Source: Micavibrio sp. UBA1672 (GTDB lineage Bacteria; Pseudomonadota; Alphaproteobacteria; Micavibrionales; Micavibrionaceae). From it: a stretch of DNA of 35,674 nucleotides. The notes beneath the pieces are model-generated. The model did no database searches, had not been told where the DNA came from, and saw only the letters and a program-made list of their open reading frames with translations. How positions within the stretch are numbered: position 1 is the stretch's first letter; every line of letters starts with the position of its first letter. The stretch lies in NCBI GenBank assembly GCA_002320665.1, contig DCKO01000101.1:511-36184 (forward strand), given 5' to 3'. The translations under genes and the position numbers were made by a program. This document shows positions 32,164-35,674 of this stretch, one piece after another.

Positions 32164-33657
32164 TTAGGGCATAACTGGCTTTTGCCTGCGTTTATATTCG
32201 ATCGTCGGGTTTGCATAAGAAAAATCATCCTCATCCCATGTCTTGACTTTAAATCCACCTATATATAAGCCACTTTCACGGCTGGAGATTTTTGTCTGTA
32301 CAACCCCATCTTGTTTTAAAATCCCGAGAATCATCCGTGCATAATCCGCTTGTTTGGTTCGTATAATCTGCTTTTGCTCCAGCGAGGCCACAAAGTCATC
32401 ATAGCCGATGATGCGTAACGTCAGATCAAAGATCGGAATTTGCTGATCCTTTTTGATTTCAACCTCACCGGATATTTCAATCCGCAGCACATCTTTAGCC
32501 AGAGTGATATGCTTGATCGCGAGTATTTCTCCTAAAAGAGTGAATTCTGATGTCAGGCTGTCAAAGGTCATACCAGCCACCCAGCGTTCATTAAAAACCT
32601 CGACCTCTCCGGTTTCTAAGGTGATAGGCATCGCCGGAAATGGCCAGCCTTCTGCGTGGATGCTTTCAAATGTAAAGCTACCCTCATCAAGGCCGATATG
32701 CTGGCGCGAGAAATCAAGATTAAGCTTGAAGGGATAGCCGCTGGAGATTGGTGGCGAAAGGAAGCTATTGGCAATTTGCGGATTTTTTTGAAACTCAGTC
32801 AAAAACTCTTTTACGCCCTTATTAACAAAATGAGCAGCCGTAAACCAGTAGGCCGTATACAGTACAAATATAGCAACCAAAGCAACGGCAAATCTTACAA
32901 GGCTTTTGGTCGGCGAGGGAATAGATTTCCGGCCTTCCTCCATCAGGGCATGACTGCGCTCTTCCAAAACGGCTTCTAAGCCTTTTAAGGTATCACCAGC
33001 CTTATCCTTGATTTCCAAAGGTGGCAGAAACTCAAAGATCACGCGGCCCGGTTTCTTGAGCCAGCTATTTTTGGGATAGAAAATACCTGTGTTCAAAGCC
33101 ATTGGAATAACGGGTAAGTTTGTGGCTTCCTGCATACGAACCACGCCGATCTTATAGGGCTTTTCCTTTGTGGTGGTCTCAGGCTTCACTCGCGTGCCTT
33201 GCGGAAAAATAATCATCGGGCGTCCTTGCTTGGCAACGCGCTGCGCACCGTCCTGGATCGATTTTATGGCTTTTTTCGGGGAGGATCGATCAATCGCGAT
33301 AACATCGCTCTTCTTTAAATATTGCCCCCAAAAGGGAATCTTCAACAGCTCTTGCTTAAGAACAACTGCCGGATCATTAAACAGAATATGAAGCTTGAAA
33401 GTCTCATAGGCTGACTGATGCTTGGCTGCAACAAGAAAGCTGCCCGATTTAGGCAAATTCTCAACCCCGCGCACTTCATAAGTAAGACCCAGTATATATT
33501 TCTCAAGCAGGGCCGTTGTGCCAACAAAGAAATACACCACAAACATATACGCAGAGCGCGGCAGAATTAGAGTTGGCAGCATTAAAATACAGCTAATGCC
33601 TGTGACAATATAAAAAGCAAGATTGAAAATAGTTGATTGAATAATGAATGGCGGCAT
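32164..33657 (-). CDS. plsC: 1-acyl-sn-glycerol-3-phosphate acyltransferase (PlsC) fused to DUF2125-like domain
   Basis: The 497-residue protein has two parts. Residues 1-245 are a PlsC acyltransferase, which makes phosphatidic acid in the inner membrane: N-terminal hydrophobic helices, then AAKHQSAYETF (an HX4E form of the HX4D motif, as in other alphaproteobacterial members), DVIAIDRSSPKKA, and FPQGTRVKP. After a linker with a further transmembrane helix (about 253-275) the rest resembles DUF2125, a periplasmic domain: SGYPFKLNLDFSRQHI and the repeated strands EVEVFNERWVAGM and LRIEISGEVEIKK. In many Alphaproteobacteria plsC and a DUF2125 gene are neighbours but separate, so this looks like a gene fusion. 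It is 7 bp downstream of ydcF in the ftsE-ftsX-ydcF-plsC operon. Confidence 0.85.
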   Translation of the reverse strand: MPPFIIQSTIFNLAFYIVTGISCILMLPTLILPRSAYMFVVYFFVGTTALLEKYILGLTYEVRGVENLPKSGSFLVAAKHQSAYETFKLHILFNDPAVVLKQELLKIPFWGQYLKKSDVIAIDRSSPKKAIKSIQDGAQRVAKQGRPMIIFPQGTRVKPETTTKEKPYKIGVVRMQEATNLPVIPMALNTGIFYPKNSWLKKPGRVIFEFLPPLEIKDKAGDTLKGLEAVLEERSHALMEEGRKSIPSPTKSLVRFAVALVAIFVLYTAYWFTAAHFVNKGVKEFLTEFQKNPQIANSFLSPPISSGYPFKLNLDFSRQHIGLDEGSFTFESIHAEGWPFPAMPITLETGEVEVFNERWVAGMTFDSLTSEFTLLGEILAIKHITLAKDVLRIEISGEVEIKKDQQIPIFDLTLRIIGYDDFVASLEQKQIIRTKQADYARMILGILKQDGVVQTKISSRESGLYIGGFKVKTWDEDDFSYANPTIEYKRRQKPVMP

Positions 33658-33664
33658 AGCTGGT

Positions 33665-34249
33665 TTATTTCATAAAATTCTTTTCAATATAGAGCACGGC
33701 ATCCCGAAACAAGTTTTTGTTATACTCGCTAAAGCTTAAATACCAGAAGGATGTGCTCAGTAAATTATCCTCCTTCGAAACCGGATAGGGTAATATCCGT
33801 AAAGTCGGTATGACATTCCAAAATTCTTTTAAAGCCCGAGGCATATGATAATCGGATGTTACGAGCGTAATAACTTTAACATTATTCTGATCTATCCAGC
33901 CCTTTGCTTCTATCGCATTTTCTATGGTTGTTGTGGCTTCACGTCCCAGAGTGATACAGCAATCTGGTAAGGGCTTATTCTCGTCTTTCCACATAGAAAG
34001 AATATCAGCATCCGGTGATTTGGGATGAACACCAGTAATCAGTAACTTTGGCGCCTTACCATCAGCAAAGAGTTCAAGGCCGGTATTGATTCTATTTTTG
34101 CCACCGGTCAGAACAATAATCGCATCGGTTTCTGCTGTCGGTATATCTATTTCAAAACGTAGGACTTTTGCTATGAAGAAGCCATATCCCACAATCCAGA
34201 TCAGGAATACAAAAAGCAGCAGAAATTTTAAAAACTTCGATTTAAACAT
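33665..34249 (-). CDS. YdcF family (DUF218) membrane protein
   Basis: This 194-residue protein has an N-terminal transmembrane anchor (about residues 8-28) and a DUF218/YdcF domain. The nucleotide-like glycine segment DAIIVLTGGKNRINTGLELF, the LLITGVHPKS strand, TTTIENA, and TLVTSDYHMPRAL are typical. Family members (including SanA and ElyC) affect cell-envelope or peptidoglycan processes, but the reaction is unknown. It lies 12 bp downstream of ftsX, a common alphaproteobacterial order. Confidence 0.88.
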   Translation of the reverse strand: MFKSKFLKFLLLFVFLIWIVGYGFFIAKVLRFEIDIPTAETDAIIVLTGGKNRINTGLELFADGKAPKLLITGVHPKSPDADILSMWKDENKPLPDCCITLGREATTTIENAIEAKGWIDQNNVKVITLVTSDYHMPRALKEFWNVIPTLRILPYPVSKEDNLLSTSFWYLSFSEYNKNLFRDAVLYIEKNFMK

Positions 34250-34261
34250 GGCACATATCTT

Positions 34262-35251
34262 TTACGGCATATTCTTTAGAGAACGCAAGACTGTTTGATA
34301 TGCCGTAACCGAGGCAATCGCCGGAAAGAAAAGCGGAAAACTCAGAAGGATGATAAAGGAAATAAAGGATATTTCGAGTGAAGGAATAAGCGGACTGTCG
34401 ATAAAGGTTGAAAATACCATCAGGATAAAAACCGCCAGTAATCCCAAAAACGTGCCCAAAACCGACCCTTGAAAAGCAATGATCGTCATATGACGTTGGA
34501 ATTGCCTAGCGATGTATTTATCCGGCGCGCCAATCAGGTGAAGCAATTCCACTTCCTTTTTATGAATAGACATACGGGCGCGCACCGCGGCAATAATAGC
34601 CGTTACAGTTGTGCCTATAATAATCACGGCAATAATCATCGCGAGGCTCTGGAGGATTGCCGCAAAACGGATAAGTTCCCCTAGCCACTCCTGATGATCC
34701 TCAAGATTGGCATAATGTGACATCTCGGCCAAATCTTTGCGAAAGTCATCAATAGTGATGGGAATAGGGGTGTTTTCCCGTATCTCGATGGCAATCAAAC
34801 CTGGCAAGGGCACTTCACTGAATAGTAAATCCTCGCCAATCCAAGGATCAAGAAGTCTGCCAATCTCCTTGTCCTCAACTATATGTGCAGATTTTACAAA
34901 AGGGTGGTTTTCAAGCTCTGTCTTGAGCTTGCGGGTCTCTTTACGCACCGTATCCTGAGAGAGCAAATGACCGTCTTTGGTCTCGATAGGGATTTCGATA
35001 GTCACTTTATTTTCCAAGCCAGAAGACCAGCGCTTGGACATGTCCCTTAAGGCCAAGGAGCCGCTTAGCGCCAGAACCGTCAGAAAAACCATAAGCGTAA
35101 CAAGAACGAGTAGAAATTTTGTATCCGAAGACTTGTTCAAGGGCAGGTCATAGCCAGAGCGCCTGTTCTTTAAATGCTCCATAATGGATGCCAAAGAAAA
35201 GCGGGATTGTGTATCTAATGTCTTAGTTGATTTACTCATATCAATAGACAT
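34262..35251 (-). CDS. ftsX: Cell division protein FtsX
   Basis: FtsX is the membrane subunit of the FtsEX ABC-type complex, which couples ATP hydrolysis to peptidoglycan hydrolase activation at the septum. The 329-residue protein has a cytoplasmic N-terminal tail, TM1 near residues 48-70, a large periplasmic domain (about 71-195), and three further helices toward the C-terminus (about 200-225, 250-278 and 290-320). The FtsX-specific RMSIHKKEVELLHLIGAPDKYIARQF segment lies between helices 2 and 3. It overlaps the end of ftsE by 11 bp, indicating translational coupling. Confidence 0.95.
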   Translation of the reverse strand: MSIDMSKSTKTLDTQSRFSLASIMEHLKNRRSGYDLPLNKSSDTKFLLVLVTLMVFLTVLALSGSLALRDMSKRWSSGLENKVTIEIPIETKDGHLLSQDTVRKETRKLKTELENHPFVKSAHIVEDKEIGRLLDPWIGEDLLFSEVPLPGLIAIEIRENTPIPITIDDFRKDLAEMSHYANLEDHQEWLGELIRFAAILQSLAMIIAVIIIGTTVTAIIAAVRARMSIHKKEVELLHLIGAPDKYIARQFQRHMTIIAFQGSVLGTFLGLLAVFILMVFSTFIDSPLIPSLEISFISFIILLSFPLFFPAIASVTAYQTVLRSLKNMP

Positions 35252-35674
35252 CCCTGATGGTTCTAATCAAAAGGTCCTTTTTACCATTTATATGGATTGT
35301 CCCCTGATCCAGTGATAATTTCGGGTGCTTGTATTTCTCCATAATATCCTGATTATGAGTAGCGATCACAGTAGTCGTTCCCATCTTGTTGAGCTGCTCG
35401 AACAGTCTCATGAGGCGGTAACCAATTTCATTATCAAGGTTTCCCGTGGGTTCATCCGCCAGCAACAGTGCCGGCTGCGTAATCAGTGCGCGGGCAATGG
35501 CGACGCGTTGTTGCTGGCCGCCGGAAAGGTTCCCGGGCTTTTCCTGGGCGAATTTTTCCAGCCCAACGTCAGCAAGCAGTTTTATCGCGCGCTCCCGGTC
35601 ACTGTTACCGGGTTTGCCTTGCGCAATCATTAAAGGCATGAGCACGTTTTCAAGCACGCTGAATGCGGGAATCA
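35241..35674 (-). CDS. ftsE: Cell division ATP-binding protein FtsE, partial (5' end outside window)
   Basis: This is the C-terminal ~143 residues of FtsE, the ATPase partner of FtsX. Present are the ABC signature LSGGQQQRVAIARAL, Walker B ALLLADEPTG, the D loop NLD, and the H-loop His in VIATHNQDI. The Walker A and Q-loop regions lie beyond the window. The frame is open to the last base (IPAFSVLENV at the visible start), so the start codon is not in this window. Confidence 0.95.
   Translation of the reverse strand, partial: IPAFSVLENVLMPLMIAQGKPGNSDRERAIKLLADVGLEKFAQEKPGNLSGGQQQRVAIARALITQPALLLADEPTGNLDNEIGYRLMRLFEQLNKMGTTTVIATHNQDIMEKYKHPKLSLDQGTIHINGKKDLLIRTIRDVY

Overview
The window looks like part of an alphaproteobacterial chromosome of moderate to low GC. 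The evidence is gene content and order: cobS/cobT next to a J-domain protein and a divergent bolA, an RHH_4-type ribbon-helix-helix protein, aroK-aroB followed by a CNNM/CorC-type transporter, a parvulin isomerase divergent from secA, a chorismate mutase-tyrC-metA neighbourhood, and ftsE-ftsX-ydcF-plsC. No rRNA, CRISPR array or transposase is visible. The exact order within the class cannot be fixed from this window; a Micavibrio-like lineage is possible but unproven.

Layout. Positions 1-2112 hold the 3' end of a GC-rich malate dehydrogenase gene, a miniature MotA-like membrane protein, a small zinc-ribbon membrane protein, a GNAT acetyltransferase and a tRNA-Leu(CAA) whose acceptor stem does not pair properly. 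This block may be one side of a tRNA-anchored island. Positions 2232-7462 carry the CobT/CobS AAA+/VWA pair with a J-domain protein and BolA, plus small hypothetical genes. Positions 7479-11289 are a minus-strand operon: a 48-aa membrane peptide, a 564-aa exported helical protein, xerD-like recombinase and accA. Positions 11435-17900 are a plus-strand operon: aroK, aroB, a five-gene insertion, and a CNNM/CorC gene. Positions 17910-22929 are minus strand: secA, an FAD oxidoreductase, an aldo/keto reductase and a small membrane protein. Positions 23136-25523 are a PpiC-type isomerase, a Nudix hydrolase and a methyltransferase. Positions 25524-26061 are a long non-coding gap with a direct repeat and a strongly structured RNA candidate. 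Positions 26183-29090 hold metA (minus), a chorismate mutase fused to a degenerate prephenate dehydratase-like domain, and tyrC. Positions 29097-30381 hold two unrecognised genes, one of them flanked by 45-bp direct repeats. The window ends with a Kef-type antiporter and the ftsE-ftsX-ydcF-plsC/DUF2125 operon (minus).

The most interesting system is at 13143-16630. Two Sec-signal-bearing proteins end in a domain resembling the bacterial RNase A-like toxin of CdiA C-termini. They are interleaved with three cytoplasmic proteins, each made of two tandem CdiI-type immunity domains. There is no CdiA/CdiB, T6SS or T7SS delivery module. All five genes are tightly coupled and lie between aroB and the CNNM/CorC gene, so they appear to be co-transcribed with shikimate-pathway genes. 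The second most interesting object is the structured element at about 25860-26040, which shows a 24-bp interrupted closing stem, internal hairpins, a possible pseudoknot and a GNRA-capped hairpin, just upstream of a 38-codon ORF.
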